DNA of 64,000 bases from Brevibacillus invocatus (GCF_003710915.1 NZ_RHHR01000013.1:173011-237010); one strand, 5' to 3'. Numbered from the stretch's first letter, positions 8,667 through 17,803 are shown. Translations and numbers: made by a program. The notes: a model not told the origin generated them from the sequence alone.

Positions 8667-9866
8667 TCAAGAACCGTTGTTTTCTTTGATCTTCAAATAC
8701 TGGTCAACGTAAATCAGATCGGAAGTCAGACCGTTCTCCTTCATGATTTGTTCGACCGTCACACCGTACTGTTGTGCAATATTCCAAAGGGTGTCCCCCT
8801 CTCGAACGTCATGCACCTCGTATTTCTCCCTGATCCGATCCATGAAATAGGTGAGTTTGCCACCCGTCAGCGTATCGCTGTCTTCCTTTTTCACGATGCC
8901 TTCCTCCTGGAGTAGGTCCAGCATGTAGTCAGCTCGATGCTGGTAGGTTTCTTCACACACGGCATGCATCCCCTGCTTTCTGATCTGTTCACGCAGATCG
9001 GGATGCTCCAGATAGTGACTGACGAGCTCTACGGTTTCCTTAGCAGACGAAGATGCTACCAAATCTCGATGGGGAACAAAAAGGCGTCTGACTTCAGGTG
9101 TACTATGCGTAACCAGACAGCCACCCGAGCCTAGAATTTCATAGGTCCGCTGGGTAAGCTGGGTCTCATAATTTTGCAATCCGATCACGATGTCTGCTGA
9201 ACTATACACTTTGTTTGCTTCTGGATACGGGAGATAACCATGTATCCACTCCGCAGGGATGTCTTTTCCTAAGTAAAATTTCATTTTGTCCCAGTCACGA
9301 CCGTAAAAATCAATACGTATATTTGCATGAAGGAGCGGTCGAATTAACGTATATAAAGAGACCAGGCGATAATGATTGGGATATTGTTCAAACACCTGGG
9401 GATAGGCATTAGCCACGACTGCAATCGAGGTACGGTATTTTTCCTCACTCGGCACGGTGCAATGAATGCTCGGGTGATAGCCAAAATCCATATGAGCAGT
9501 TTTTATACCCTGTTGACGGTAATAGTCCACTCGTGCCGGACAAATGGTAAACACGAAGTCAGGTTGCACTCGCTTAATCAATGGCAACGTGAAATAGCTC
9601 GTAAAAGTAGGATCTTCCGTTGCCCAATACACGAGCGGTACTTGCGCTGCATGTACATGTTTACAGATCCATTCCTGCTTCTCCGTTGTTTGTTCAGGTC
9701 CCCACCCCAGCATGACGATGAGATCGGGCTGAAACTCTGCGATCATTTCAGGGATATTCTGATCCGTCAGAGGTCCTGAAATCATCACTTTATGGCCTGA
9801 ATCGCAAAATCCATTCGGCAATCCATAAATCCACATCGGGTGGCTCTCCAAAAACAGGACACGCAT
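8667..9866 (-). CDS. ykvP: YkvP-like spore protein, CgeB-type domain plus LysM
   Basis: At 399 residues this matches the size and two-domain plan of B. subtilis YkvP: a CgeB-type glycosyltransferase-like region (MRVLFLESHP, GWGPEQ, IDFYGRDWDKM, YEILGSGGCLVTHSTPEV) and a C-terminal LysM (about 350-393, EGDTLWNIAQQYGV). It is a clear tandem duplicate of the next gene, which begins 22 bases downstream, sharing the same motifs through residue 395. The role is probably decoration or anchoring of the spore surface, but no substrate can be read. The ATG follows a weak GAGGTGAGAA site. Confidence 0.85.
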   Translation of the reverse strand: MRVLFLESHPMWIYGLPNGFCDSGHKVMISGPLTDQNIPEMIAEFQPDLIVMLGWGPEQTTEKQEWICKHVHAAQVPLVYWATEDPTFTSYFTLPLIKRVQPDFVFTICPARVDYYRQQGIKTAHMDFGYHPSIHCTVPSEEKYRTSIAVVANAYPQVFEQYPNHYRLVSLYTLIRPLLHANIRIDFYGRDWDKMKFYLGKDIPAEWIHGYLPYPEANKVYSSADIVIGLQNYETQLTQRTYEILGSGGCLVTHSTPEVRRLFVPHRDLVASSSAKETVELVSHYLEHPDLREQIRKQGMHAVCEETYQHRADYMLDLLQEEGIVKKEDSDTLTGGKLTYFMDRIREKYEVHDVREGDTLWNIAQQYGVTVEQIMKENGLTSDLIYVDQYLKIKENNGS

Positions 9867-9993
9867 TTTCTCACCTCAACATTCTCATATCATTCGATAC
9901 CATATGCGGCGGCAAGTCTTTCGCGTAACGGCGGCAACCATCCTTTTGAATGCGGAAAAACACGTATCGATACTTTTCATAGAGATAAAACCG

Positions 9994-10890
9994 TCATGAG
10001 CCTTTTTTTGCATGTGCATGCAGTTTATCCAGGGCATACTGAATCAATTGCTGATCCTGCGTATCGACTCCATGAAAAAGTGACCAGAAACTGACGATTT
10101 TTGTGTAAAAATGATCGATGCGCTTGAGAAAGGCCGAATCCAGCGGTCCCTTGTAAAAATGAATTACTTTATTTACAAAAGCTTTTCCGTAAGCCCGGCA
10201 GATCCCGACAAAATCATAGGCAGGATCCCCTGCCCCCATCGCACCAAAATCGATCACACCGGACAGTTTTCTTTGTTCAAAATCGTACAGCAGATGCTCT
10301 GGCTTCAGATCATTGTGTAAAAGGCAGGGTGTAAACCGGAATGAATCCTTGTCTGTTAAAAAGTCATCAAAGACTTGCCTGGTCCATGAAATCAGCTTGG
10401 GGGTCATAACGGGAAACGCTTTGTTTTTTATCGTTTTGAACAGGTCCCTGTAGTAGTCTTTGATCTGTGAAGCTTCTGCCGCTTCTCCAAATGCTTTATC
10501 CAAAGGAAAAGCATGCATGGCGGTCAAAAATGCCCCGATCTCCTTGGCCAGCTGCTCTTGCTCTTGATCATTCAAGCCAGCCATGTCCACAGGAAAAAGC
10601 GGACGTCCTGCTATCATGGGATAACCCACATAGGGGATCTGATCAGACTCATTCGAGGAATAGATAAATTGAGGGATTGCAACAGGGAGAACAGCGTGAA
10701 GCTGGGGCAAGATCTGAAGCTCCTTGGCCATGATGCTCTTGGCTTCTTCTGTCTTGGGGAAACGAAAAATCATCCTTTCCCCGACGATCAGTACAAGATT
10801 GTACCATCCTGTATCATCTACACGCAGGGATTCCTTGGCCAAATCCGGGTATTTGGCGTGCAAAAGCTTTTCCAGTTTCTCCGTCTCCAC
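9994..10890 (-). CDS. Aminoglycoside-phosphotransferase-family kinase
   Basis: A 298-residue APH/choline-kinase-fold enzyme, probably phosphorylating a small molecule with ATP or GTP. The catalytic HNDLKPEHLL and the metal-binding GVIDFGAMGAGDPAYD are intact and correctly spaced, and an N-terminal lobe with IFRFPKTEEAK supplies the nucleotide lysine. Overall it resembles the APH(2'')-like branch, but that branch includes many non-resistance kinases, so an antibiotic-resistance role is not established. The start is GTG (MET-EKLEKLL) behind AAAGGAG with an 11-base spacer. Confidence 0.82.
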   Translation of the reverse strand: METEKLEKLLHAKYPDLAKESLRVDDTGWYNLVLIVGERMIFRFPKTEEAKSIMAKELQILPQLHAVLPVAIPQFIYSSNESDQIPYVGYPMIAGRPLFPVDMAGLNDQEQEQLAKEIGAFLTAMHAFPLDKAFGEAAEASQIKDYYRDLFKTIKNKAFPVMTPKLISWTRQVFDDFLTDKDSFRFTPCLLHNDLKPEHLLYDFEQRKLSGVIDFGAMGAGDPAYDFVGICRAYGKAFVNKVIHFYKGPLDSAFLKRIDHFYTKIVSFWSLFHGVDTQDQQLIQYALDKLHAHAKKGS

Positions 10891-11003
10891 AGTGATGTCT
10901 GCTCCTTTCTAGAACATCCAAATTAGAGGATATTGTATTGTATGACTTGGCAAACAAGTGGAAACTTATAGTCACGTACATTCTCACATCTACCTACCAA
11001 GGA

Positions 11004-11043
11004 AAAAAATAAGGATGTCTCCCCGGCGATGAGAGACATCCTT
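11004..11043 (-). terminator. Terminator after the RND/HAMP remnant
   Basis: An 11-bp stem (AAGGATGTCTC with its complement) is followed on the minus strand by an interrupted T-run (ATTTTTTT). Confidence 0.85.
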
Positions 11044-11060
11044 TGTACTTCCATTAACCT

Positions 11061-12054
11061 CTATTCCGATAAAAGACCGGACGAATCCCTGCCATTCACG
11101 CGCGCAGCATCATCCAACTGCTTGAGCGACTGAGTCATTTGCGCAAAATTGGCTGCCAGATTGCCTATCTCATCCCGGCGCAGGATATCCAGCTGTATCT
11201 CGTACTCGCCTTCAGCCAGCTTTTTGGTAGCCTGAGTCAAGGTAGCAAATCCATGTTCAACTCCGGCAAAAAACCTGTCGGCAGTCTCGCAGCCAATCCT
11301 GCACTTCCGCCAAATAACAACAGCGTGATCAGCGCGACTTTCCCCTTGTTCTCCAAGGCTTTCTGTAAGACCTCGCTATAAAGCAGCGCAATCCGTCCAC
11401 CTTGGGGCTTTTTTTCCGCTTTCTTTTCTTTGCGTATGGTCATGCTTGCTAGCAAAGGCACAACCGTAACTGCTACGATCAATGAGGCAAGTAGCGACCA
11501 TGCTACTGCTGCTGCGAAAGGCTTGAAGAAATCTCCCAGCATGCCGCTCACAAAAGCAATGGGCAAAAAGACAGCGACCGTCGCCAATGTAGACGAGGTA
11601 ATCGCTCTGGCAACTTCCCCTACAGCAGCCAGAATCGTTTCATTCTGGCGTTCTTCTGTCTGAAAGCGCCTGAAGATATTTTCAATGACGACTATGCTGT
11701 CATCTACGACTCTACCGATCGACACTGTCATCCCGAACAAGCTCATCAGATTGATGGTGATGCCGTTAAATTTCATGAACATGACGCTGATGAGCACACA
11801 AAGCGGAATGGAAATCATGACGATGAATGTAGATTTCATATTTCGCAGGAACAGATAGATGACGAGAACCGCCATCATCATACCAAGTACACCCTCTTTG
11901 GGGATACCGTAAGCATCCCCAGCTTTGCCTGGGGTTCGCTTTCAATATTGATCACTAGAAACGAAAACACCCCACCCAATGCGACGAGTAGCGATAGGAG
12001 CACCACCATAGCCGGATTTTGCAAAGACGATTTGGTTAACCACCGCACTTTCAT
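11061..12054 (-). pseudogene. RND efflux pump remnant fused to a HAMP-domain remnant
   Basis: The gene starts as an AcrB/SwrC-type RND transporter (MKVRWLTKSSLQNPAMVVLL, behind AAAGGGGGG) for about 50 residues. At about 11890 the frame changes and homology resumes some 290 residues later with KEGVLGMMMAVLVIYLFLRN, VDDSIVVIENIFRRF and RAITSSTLATVAVFLPIAF. The pump then breaks off after LPTGFLPELN, and in a third frame the sequence becomes a HAMP segment (ATKKLAEGEYEIQLDI, RRDEIGNLAANFAQM) with a stop at 11061. Thus two deletions, one of which removed the pump's C-terminal half and most of a downstream sensor or chemoreceptor gene. No functional pump is encoded. Confidence 0.88.
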
Positions 12055-12161
12055 CCCCCCCTTTGCTCGATGTTTACCGCTTGCTGCGGTGATCGCTCTG
12101 CCCACAATATAGCTCCCCAATATGAACGATCGATGAACAAAACGTGGCAATATGAAGGAGG

Positions 12162-12202
12162 AGAAAAAAGAAAAAGAGGCGCCCGATTCGGAGCACCTCT
12201 TT
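12162..12202 (-). terminator. Terminator after the dynamin genes
   Basis: A stem of AAAGAGG with CCTCTTT plus an imperfect inner extension is followed on the minus strand by TTTTCTTTTTT, 12 bases beyond the stop of the second dynamin ORF. Confidence 0.8.
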
Positions 12203-12213
12203 ATCATCCCTAT

Positions 12214-14181
12214 TTATTCCAGTTCAGCTGCTACACGTTTCAATTTGCCTTCCAGCTCGTTCAGGTCTACCTTCATCTCCAACGCGGCAATCAGACCTGT
12301 GAAGTAGGAGGCAACCTGTTCCTTGACAAGGGCACGTTCCGTTTCCACGATTGTGGAAAAGAGTGTGGAAAACTGGTCGCGCAATTGCTCGCTTCCGCCA
12401 GAGACATAGGCAGATACAGGCTCTTGCAGGCGCTTTTCCAAATCCTCGCGCATTTTCACTCTGCCATCCTGTTCAAAGAAATCCTTGGTGTTCTTAAACA
12501 GGGAGAGCGCAGGTTGGAAGGCCTGGCTGGTTACAGGCAAATCCTCCGCGAATGTCAGCGTCTCTACCTGCCTCGGCTGATATGGAGACAGGGAGAGACT
12601 GGTCGCGTGGGCCTGAACATCACGTTGCCACTGCTGGATCAGCGTGACTCCTTGTCTGTTCATGTACTTCTCCAGTCGCAGCGTGGTCGCACGCAGCTCC
12701 TGTGCCAGATCATAGCTGATCGAACGGAGGAGATCCGTCAGACAGCCTTGCAGAGCCTGCTTCATGTTGCGTCCATCCTCTTTTAGGACAGCCGGGTTGA
12801 AGGCAAAACCAAACAGCTCGTTGAAGCGGAAAAAGAGACGTTGCTTGACGTAGAAAAGCAGTTCTTCTCGCTCTTTGTCCAAATCCCGCTCCATCGAAGT
12901 GACCGAGAGAGCATCTACTGCAGCCAGCGCCGCAGCCTGCGCTTCGTTGGCCGCATCCCGACGAGCCAGACGTTCGCTTTCTCCGGACGTTGCCATGCGC
13001 ATAAATTCGGACAAGGTTTCATGTGCCCTGCGAATCTCAGCGATTGCGGCATTGACCGCAATCTGGGTCAGCTCGTCGATGGTAAAACGCAGGAAATCTT
13101 GTTCAAAATGAGCCATTCCAGACAGGGCAAATCCTTCTTCCGCTGGCATCAAAGGCTCACCTTCTGCTGTCTGCGTGCGTTGACGGTACACTTTTTCAGC
13201 AGATCCAGCAAGCTTGCCAGCCTCAAGCATCCGCGCCAGCAAAGCAGTCTGACTGGATACCGGATAGATCCGAGGTAGGCGAATTCCGCAGGTAAGCAGG
13301 TTTTTCTCTACGTGCGTAATGACACCCTGCAGCTCTTCTTCTGAGGCAGCCAAATCAGCAGCATTCACGATGAAGAACATCTTGTCCATCTCAAAGGTGT
13401 CCTTTACACGTCCCATCTGCAGCAGGAATTCGCGGTCAGCCTGGGAGAAGGCATGATTATAGTAGGTTACGAACAGAACAGCATCCGCGTTTTTCATGTA
13501 CTCAAAGGCAACTCCGGTGTGACGAGCATTGATCGAGTCCGCACCGGGCGTGTCCACCAGGACGATTCCTTGATCCGTCAGCGGGCAAGAGTAGAACAGT
13601 TCGATGTACTCGGCAAAGCACGCTTTTTCTTCCTTGGCTACGAAGCCTTTGAACGCCTTCATGTCTACCAGCAACTCGCCGCCGAGATGATCCGCCATCT
13701 CACCTAGACCCTTCGTGACGGCTTTTAAGAAGGTGTAGTGAGGTTTCGCGGTTGGAGGGATTTGCGCTACGTCAATTTTGTTCAGTTCGTCCAAAGCGCC
13801 CTCCAGATCGGGAGCGGACAATCCGAATACAGCCAGGGAACGGAGCACGTCCTGTTCGATGGCATCTCTGCTTTTCAGCACGACACGAACGGTTCCATGG
13901 GGCTGTTCCTCGGTTGGAGGCATAATTTTGTTGATTGCAGCCGTCGTCGGATTGGGCGATACCGGCAGCACCAGATCTCCCATCAAGGCATTGGCAAACG
14001 ACGATTTCCCCGCACTAAAAGCCCCGAACAAGGCAACAGTAAAGCGGTTGGCAGTCAAGCGATCTGCACGATCCAGCATCGCTTGCGCCTGATTCTTCAT
14101 ACCCGGTACATCTGTGATTTCTATACTTGCACGCCGCAAGCGCTCCGCTGCGGCAAATAGCTTCTCTCTCAACTGGTTCAT
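12214..14181 (-). CDS. dynA: Bacterial dynamin, second GTPase head (C-terminal half of a DynA-like protein)
   Basis: Dynamin-like GTPases bind and remodel membranes; B. subtilis DynA (YpbR, 1193 residues) carries two complete heads in one chain and protects against membrane damage and phage. This 655-residue ORF matches the second head: P-loop GAFSAGKSS (53-61), DTPGADS, NAAD and a long helical stalk with a hydrophobic tip. It lies in the same reading frame as the upstream ORF, separated only by a TAA and three codons. The ATG is 14 bases after AAGGAG, a long spacing, so reinitiation or stop-codon readthrough may be needed. Together the two ORFs encode about 1200 residues, the size of intact DynA. 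Confidence 0.88.
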   Translation of the reverse strand: MNQLREKLFAAAERLRRASIEITDVPGMKNQAQAMLDRADRLTANRFTVALFGAFSAGKSSFANALMGDLVLPVSPNPTTAAINKIMPPTEEQPHGTVRVVLKSRDAIEQDVLRSLAVFGLSAPDLEGALDELNKIDVAQIPPTAKPHYTFLKAVTKGLGEMADHLGGELLVDMKAFKGFVAKEEKACFAEYIELFYSCPLTDQGIVLVDTPGADSINARHTGVAFEYMKNADAVLFVTYYNHAFSQADREFLLQMGRVKDTFEMDKMFFIVNAADLAASEEELQGVITHVEKNLLTCGIRLPRIYPVSSQTALLARMLEAGKLAGSAEKVYRQRTQTAEGEPLMPAEEGFALSGMAHFEQDFLRFTIDELTQIAVNAAIAEIRRAHETLSEFMRMATSGESERLARRDAANEAQAAALAAVDALSVTSMERDLDKEREELLFYVKQRLFFRFNELFGFAFNPAVLKEDGRNMKQALQGCLTDLLRSISYDLAQELRATTLRLEKYMNRQGVTLIQQWQRDVQAHATSLSLSPYQPRQVETLTFAEDLPVTSQAFQPALSLFKNTKDFFEQDGRVKMREDLEKRLQEPVSAYVSGGSEQLRDQFSTLFSTIVETERALVKEQVASYFTGLIAALEMKVDLNELEGKLKRVAAELE

Positions 14182-14190
14182 AATCGTACG

Positions 14191-15831
14191 TTACGCTCCT
14201 TCTTGCAGGATCGCCTGCAACTGTTCTTTGGCGGCTTGCTCTTTGGATGCGAGCTTCGTCAATTCCTGATGAACCTCTGCCATTTTGCGCAGATCAGCCA
14301 ATCGCTCCTGCAGCTGTCCATTCTCTGCCTTTACCTGCTGTTCCAGCTTCGCCACGACCTGCTCGATGAAAGCGAGACCTGCACGTCTGTACTCCAGCTT
14401 GATCCCATTGGAAAGATCGTTGCAGTAATTCATCACATACTCGCGAGAGCCCGCTCCATCCTTGATGTGAGAAGCGAGGAACTCCCCTGTCAACGCAATG
14501 CTGGTCGCATGCACTGCAGCGTGATACGCTTCGTCGCGAAGTTCGTATGCCTGTGGCTGCTTCGCCATCAATTCTTTGAAGTGGAAATCGAGATTGCCCG
14601 CCACTTTTTCACGCAGATCCGCCAGCAACGCCTCTTCCCTCTTGGCCTTCTCTTCCTCTGTCTTTTTTCCTGCGAATAAAATGCCCGCTTTAAATCCAGG
14701 TTTGCGGCTTTCCAGGTAGCTCTGTGCCGCTTCAGAGGTGCTGAAATAGGTCAGGCGAGCGTTGTCCAGGAGAACACCCAGCTCCTTCTCCATCTGTTTG
14801 CGCGCATCAGCCGTGCGGTTGGCAAGTGCCTGAGCTGCTGCTTCAGCCTGCTGCAAGGCACGGACGACCTGCTCCGCATCATGGCTGTCCAGCCCTTCTA
14901 CCTGCACTTCGTCCAGCTTGCCTTCTAGCTCTCGACGTACTTCCTCATTTCGGTTCTTCAGCACCTGCACATGCTCGTCGACCAAATGCTCTGCTGCGCT
15001 ACGTACGCTGGTCACAACCAGCTCCTCGCGATTCGAGATCAAGCGAGCCAGCAGGGCCTGAAACTCTTCATACTGATTTTCATCATGATCGGGTTCTGCC
15101 AGCGAGGTATAGAAAATCCCGTCCGGATGGATGTTCCAGGTCTCAAACGCGTCCTCGACACTTTCTTTGTAGCTGTCAAAATCAAGCTCAAAATCAATGT
15201 GCTTATCGATCATATTGACCACCAAATAGACCGGTTTTCCCCGATCCTTCAAGGTTTTTGTAAAGTTGAAGTTCTCTTCAGCCTGGACGTGGTTGTAGTC
15301 CATCATATAAATCACGACATCTGCTAAATGCAGGGCGGATTCTGTCGCGATCTTGTGAGCAGCATCTGTCGAATCAATTCCCGGCGTATCCAACAGGCTG
15401 GCTTGTTCATGGAGGAAAGTTCCTGGGTACTGTACCTCCACCCATTCAACGGTATCGCCATCTACAGCGAACTGCTTCAGCTTCTCCATCTCTGTATCTG
15501 GATCGAATGTAACGACTCCGGTATCTTTGGTATAAACACGCGCAGCCTTCTCACCACCGCGAATTTTCACGACGTTTGCACTCGTCGGAATCGGGTTGGA
15601 AGGCAGCAGCTTTACTCCCAACAAAGTGTTGATCATCGTCGATTTTCCCGCAGAAAAGTGTCCGCAAAAAGCGATGTTCAACTCCGCACGTTTCGTTTTA
15701 TCAGCCAACTGAATCAGCTTGCCCGGCGTCTGCTCGTCGCCGCTTTCCTTCATATGTGCAGCCGCTTTTTCCATCAGATCTGCCATCCGGGCAAAATCCG
15801 TCTGCGGTTCCATCACTTGCGTATGAGGCAT
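14191..15831 (-). CDS. dynA: Bacterial dynamin, first GTPase head (N-terminal half of a DynA-like protein)
   Basis: A 546-residue dynamin head and stalk: P-loop GHFSAGKST (57-65), switch Thr in PTSAN, DTPGID and NMIDK, then long alpha-helical segments. The ATG at 15831 is preferred to the one 24 bases upstream because GGAGAGGGTGG lies between them. The ORF ends in LQEGA-TAA, and the frame continues without interruption into the second dynamin head. Compared with one-piece DynA this is either a natural gene split or a nonsense mutation. It is first in its transcription unit. Confidence 0.9.
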   Translation of the reverse strand: MPHTQVMEPQTDFARMADLMEKAAAHMKESGDEQTPGKLIQLADKTKRAELNIAFCGHFSAGKSTMINTLLGVKLLPSNPIPTSANVVKIRGGEKAARVYTKDTGVVTFDPDTEMEKLKQFAVDGDTVEWVEVQYPGTFLHEQASLLDTPGIDSTDAAHKIATESALHLADVVIYMMDYNHVQAEENFNFTKTLKDRGKPVYLVVNMIDKHIDFELDFDSYKESVEDAFETWNIHPDGIFYTSLAEPDHDENQYEEFQALLARLISNREELVVTSVRSAAEHLVDEHVQVLKNRNEEVRRELEGKLDEVQVEGLDSHDAEQVVRALQQAEAAAQALANRTADARKQMEKELGVLLDNARLTYFSTSEAAQSYLESRKPGFKAGILFAGKKTEEEKAKREEALLADLREKVAGNLDFHFKELMAKQPQAYELRDEAYHAAVHATSIALTGEFLASHIKDGAGSREYVMNYCNDLSNGIKLEYRRAGLAFIEQVVAKLEQQVKAENGQLQERLADLRKMAEVHQELTKLASKEQAAKEQLQAILQEGA

Positions 15832-16028
15832 CTTTACCACCCTCTCCAAATCCATGCTCTCTTTTTTATCCCACCATATCTACCAAGCCGAATGTATCAT
15901 ACCTGCTGGGGTTGTTCAATTATTTGTGTGAAAGTTTGCACGTGGAACTTTCATCCGCATACTTCCCCTCTGATTGGAAAAAATCGCACTAACATCTTAT
16001 TCACATCCTGGCGGGGAGGGACTCCTAG

Positions 16029-16775
16029 ATGTACAGCGAGAATCAGAAGTCGTCGGAAGCCCATTTCCCGCAGGAACTATCCACGAGTTTGCAGGAAAAT
16101 ATCGCGATTTTCAAGAGCTTGTTCAGCCATGCGGAAGACATTTTCTTGTGGCGGTAGCAATTGATGCACCCAGAACGGATGAAGCAGAGAAAAACGCAGA
16201 TAAGGAAGCCCCTGGCAAGCCAGAAGGTCAACAGCGCTATCTGGTCACCCAGCAACGAGTGGTTCCAGCGAGCATGGCGATTGGATCACAGCGCGGAAAC
16301 GGCCAGGGATCGAAAGACAGGCCCTTTTATAACATCGCCTCGGAGGGGATTCCCTGTTCGAAGCGTCCAGAGAAATCGCGACTCGTTCCGGCCGCGCCCC
16401 TTTTTACCAGCATTTGAAGGTTGTGGTCATCTCTGAACAAATTGCCAAGTCCCCGAATGGATTCGCCAACTCCATAGATTTTTTTCTGCGCGATCCCGAC
16501 CTCAGACGAACGAGCAAAATCTTGATCTCGCATGGCATGCTTTTGCGCAAGAGATTATGAGGCTGAGTCACGACACGATCAGTAAAGTGCAAAAGCAGAT
16601 GAAAGTGGACGTTCTACGCTTGGATAGTTAGCTGAAACAAAACCATCACGCTTTATGGAAAACGATCAAGCAAGATTGGCATTCAGGAAAACGTCTATTT
16701 GAAAAAAGCATGATTTCGGTGGAAGCTCGTGTCTTTATCCGCAACATCGGTGAAATAAACCGCTCAGGGTACTGA
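16029..16775 (+). pseudogene. Collapsed gerA-gerC spore germination operon remnant
   Basis: The remnant starts like a GerA-type germinant receptor A subunit (ATG at 16029 after GGGGAGGGACTCCTAG; LSTSLQENIAIFKSLF, DIFLW, then TAG). It passes directly, in another frame, into a GerC lipoprotein (YLVTQQRVVPASMAIG, PFYNIASEG). A frameshift at about 16345 leads to DSLFEASREIATRSGR, HLKVVVISEQIAK and DFFLRDPDLRR. A further frame holds the GerC C-terminus (SKVQKQMKVDVLRL, an in-frame TAG, then WKTIKQDW and ARVFIRNIG) ending at 16775. Most of gerA, all of gerB and the start of gerC are missing. A dead relic of a gerABC operon. Confidence 0.85.
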
Positions 16776-16795
16776 TAAGGAGGAGAACGAGCGTC

Positions 16796-16948
16796 ATGAC
16801 AACCTTTTTTGGTGAGATTACGATCTATCTCATGATCATTGGCATCCTGCTCTCTGCTTTGGTTCCCTTCGTCCTGGATCGAATCGTCAGCAAACTGCAC
16901 GAGCTTGGCGATCCGCCGTGTAAAGCAAGAAAAAAGGATAAGCAATAA
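16796..16948 (+). CDS. 50-residue membrane protein downstream of the ger remnant
   Basis: The ORF reads MTTFFGEITIYLM at its start, has one hydrophobic helix (about residues 8-27), then a basic tail (CKARKKDKQ). It sits 20 bases after the gerC stop and has an excellent site (AAGGAGGAGAACGAGCGTC). Some gerA-type operons end with a small membrane D subunit; position suggests a relation, but sequence similarity cannot be claimed. It appears intact although the rest of the operon is ruined. Confidence 0.5.
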   Translation: MTTFFGEITIYLMIIGILLSALVPFVLDRIVSKLHELGDPPCKARKKDKQ

Positions 16949-16985
16949 GGGCCCGTACATCCAACGATCTGGAACGTACAGGCCC
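16949..16985. terminator. Terminator between the ger remnant and pfpI
   Basis: GGGCC and GTAC halves pair with GTAC and GGCCC around a 17-base loop. Interrupted T-rich sequence follows on the plus strand; on the minus strand TTATT follows. It serves two convergent units. Confidence 0.6.
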
Positions 16986-16996
16986 TTCTCACGGTT

Positions 16997-17521
16997 TTAT
17001 TTTTCAGCTAACAGATCAGCAAATGCCTTGGCGTATGGAGGCAGATCAGGTGGACGACGAGAACCTACGATGTGTCCGTCTACGACGACCGGCTCGTCGA
17101 CCCAGATCGCTCCTGCATTCTCCATGTCATCCTTGATGCCGGGCGTGGATGTCGTGGTTACACCCTGCAAAATTTTAGCCGAAGCTAGTACCCAGCCCGC
17201 GTGGCAAATATGACCGATCGGCTTTTTCGCCTGGTGCATGGCCTGGACGAAGGAAATAACCTCCGGATAGCGGCGCAGCTTGTCAGGCGCCCAGCCCCCT
17301 GGCACCAGAACGCCGTCGTAATCAGCCGCATTCACATCCGCCATCGCGATTTCCGCTTCGCAGGGAACGCCGTATTTGCCTATGTAAACCTGTTTGGCTT
17401 GTGGTCCTACCAAATGAACGACTGCTCCCTCCTCCCGAAGTCTCAGCACTGGGTACCAAAGCTCCAGATCTTCGAACTCCGACTCGACGAAGCAGACTAC
17501 TTTCTTGCCAGATAATCTCAT
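16997..17521 (-). CDS. DJ-1/PfpI family protein
   Basis: This 174-residue protein has the DJ-1/PfpI fold of stress-related deglycase, glyoxalase III or protease-like enzymes. The nucleophile elbow GHICHAGW places Cys106 before His107, as in PfpI and B. subtilis YfkM, and a conserved acid lies in VESEFEDLE (about 15-18). It is cytosolic and monocistronic, start at CCATGAG behind GGGAGGCTGATTCC. The chemistry of this subgroup is disputed, so a general role in handling damaged proteins or dicarbonyls is as far as I go. Confidence 0.88.
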   Translation of the reverse strand: MRLSGKKVVCFVESEFEDLELWYPVLRLREEGAVVHLVGPQAKQVYIGKYGVPCEAEIAMADVNAADYDGVLVPGGWAPDKLRRYPEVISFVQAMHQAKKPIGHICHAGWVLASAKILQGVTTTSTPGIKDDMENAGAIWVDEPVVVDGHIVGSRRPPDLPPYAKAFADLLAEK

Positions 17522-17601
17522 GGAATCAGCCTCCCTTTCCTTATCATTGTACAGGTAGGAAGCCCTCTATGGAAACCTCCATGAGACTTTACTTTGCCCG
17601 G

Positions 17602-17803
17602 GCTTCTGTGGAGGAGATAAAAAAGAAGAAAACCCTCCAAGTTCTTGGGATTCCTGCTAGAGGTCATCCCTGCCCGGCTCTATAAAAAAAGGAAATCCGC
17701 TTCCAAAGCAGCCGGTTCAAGATGGATCTCATGGGTGGACGCTAAAGGCAGGTTTCTCTTTTTTCATTCCGCTTCGGTTGGAATCCCAAAGACTTTCGCT
17801 TGA
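17602..17803 (+). repeat. Structured intergenic repeat, long copy A
   Basis: A 202-bp non-coding sequence strongly similar over its full length to 44718-44917. It has three modules. The 5' module (17602-17681) holds a purine tract and a stem GGGAT/ATCCC with inner CCT/AGG. The core hairpin pairs an A-rich arm (17684-17698) with a T-rich arm (17751-17765); inside, GCTTCC (17699-17704) faces GGACGC (17737-17742). The 3' hairpin ATTCC/GGAAT is followed by CCCAAAGACT. The core is also found at 6210-6290. It lies between pfpI and tRNA-Leu, both transcribed away to the left. No protein frame is shared between copies, so this is an RNA or DNA element. Confidence 0.8.

Noticed and set aside
9994..10890. 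Annotating the APH-family kinase as a specific aminoglycoside-resistance gene.
   Set aside because: Catalytic motifs show the fold only; many chromosomal members have other substrates and no resistance context is present.
17682..17766. GGGTGGACGC resembles a T-box antiterminator motif.
   Set aside because: The T-box sequence is GGGTGGNACCGCG; ACCGC is absent, and there is no specifier stem or downstream synthetase or amino-acid gene.
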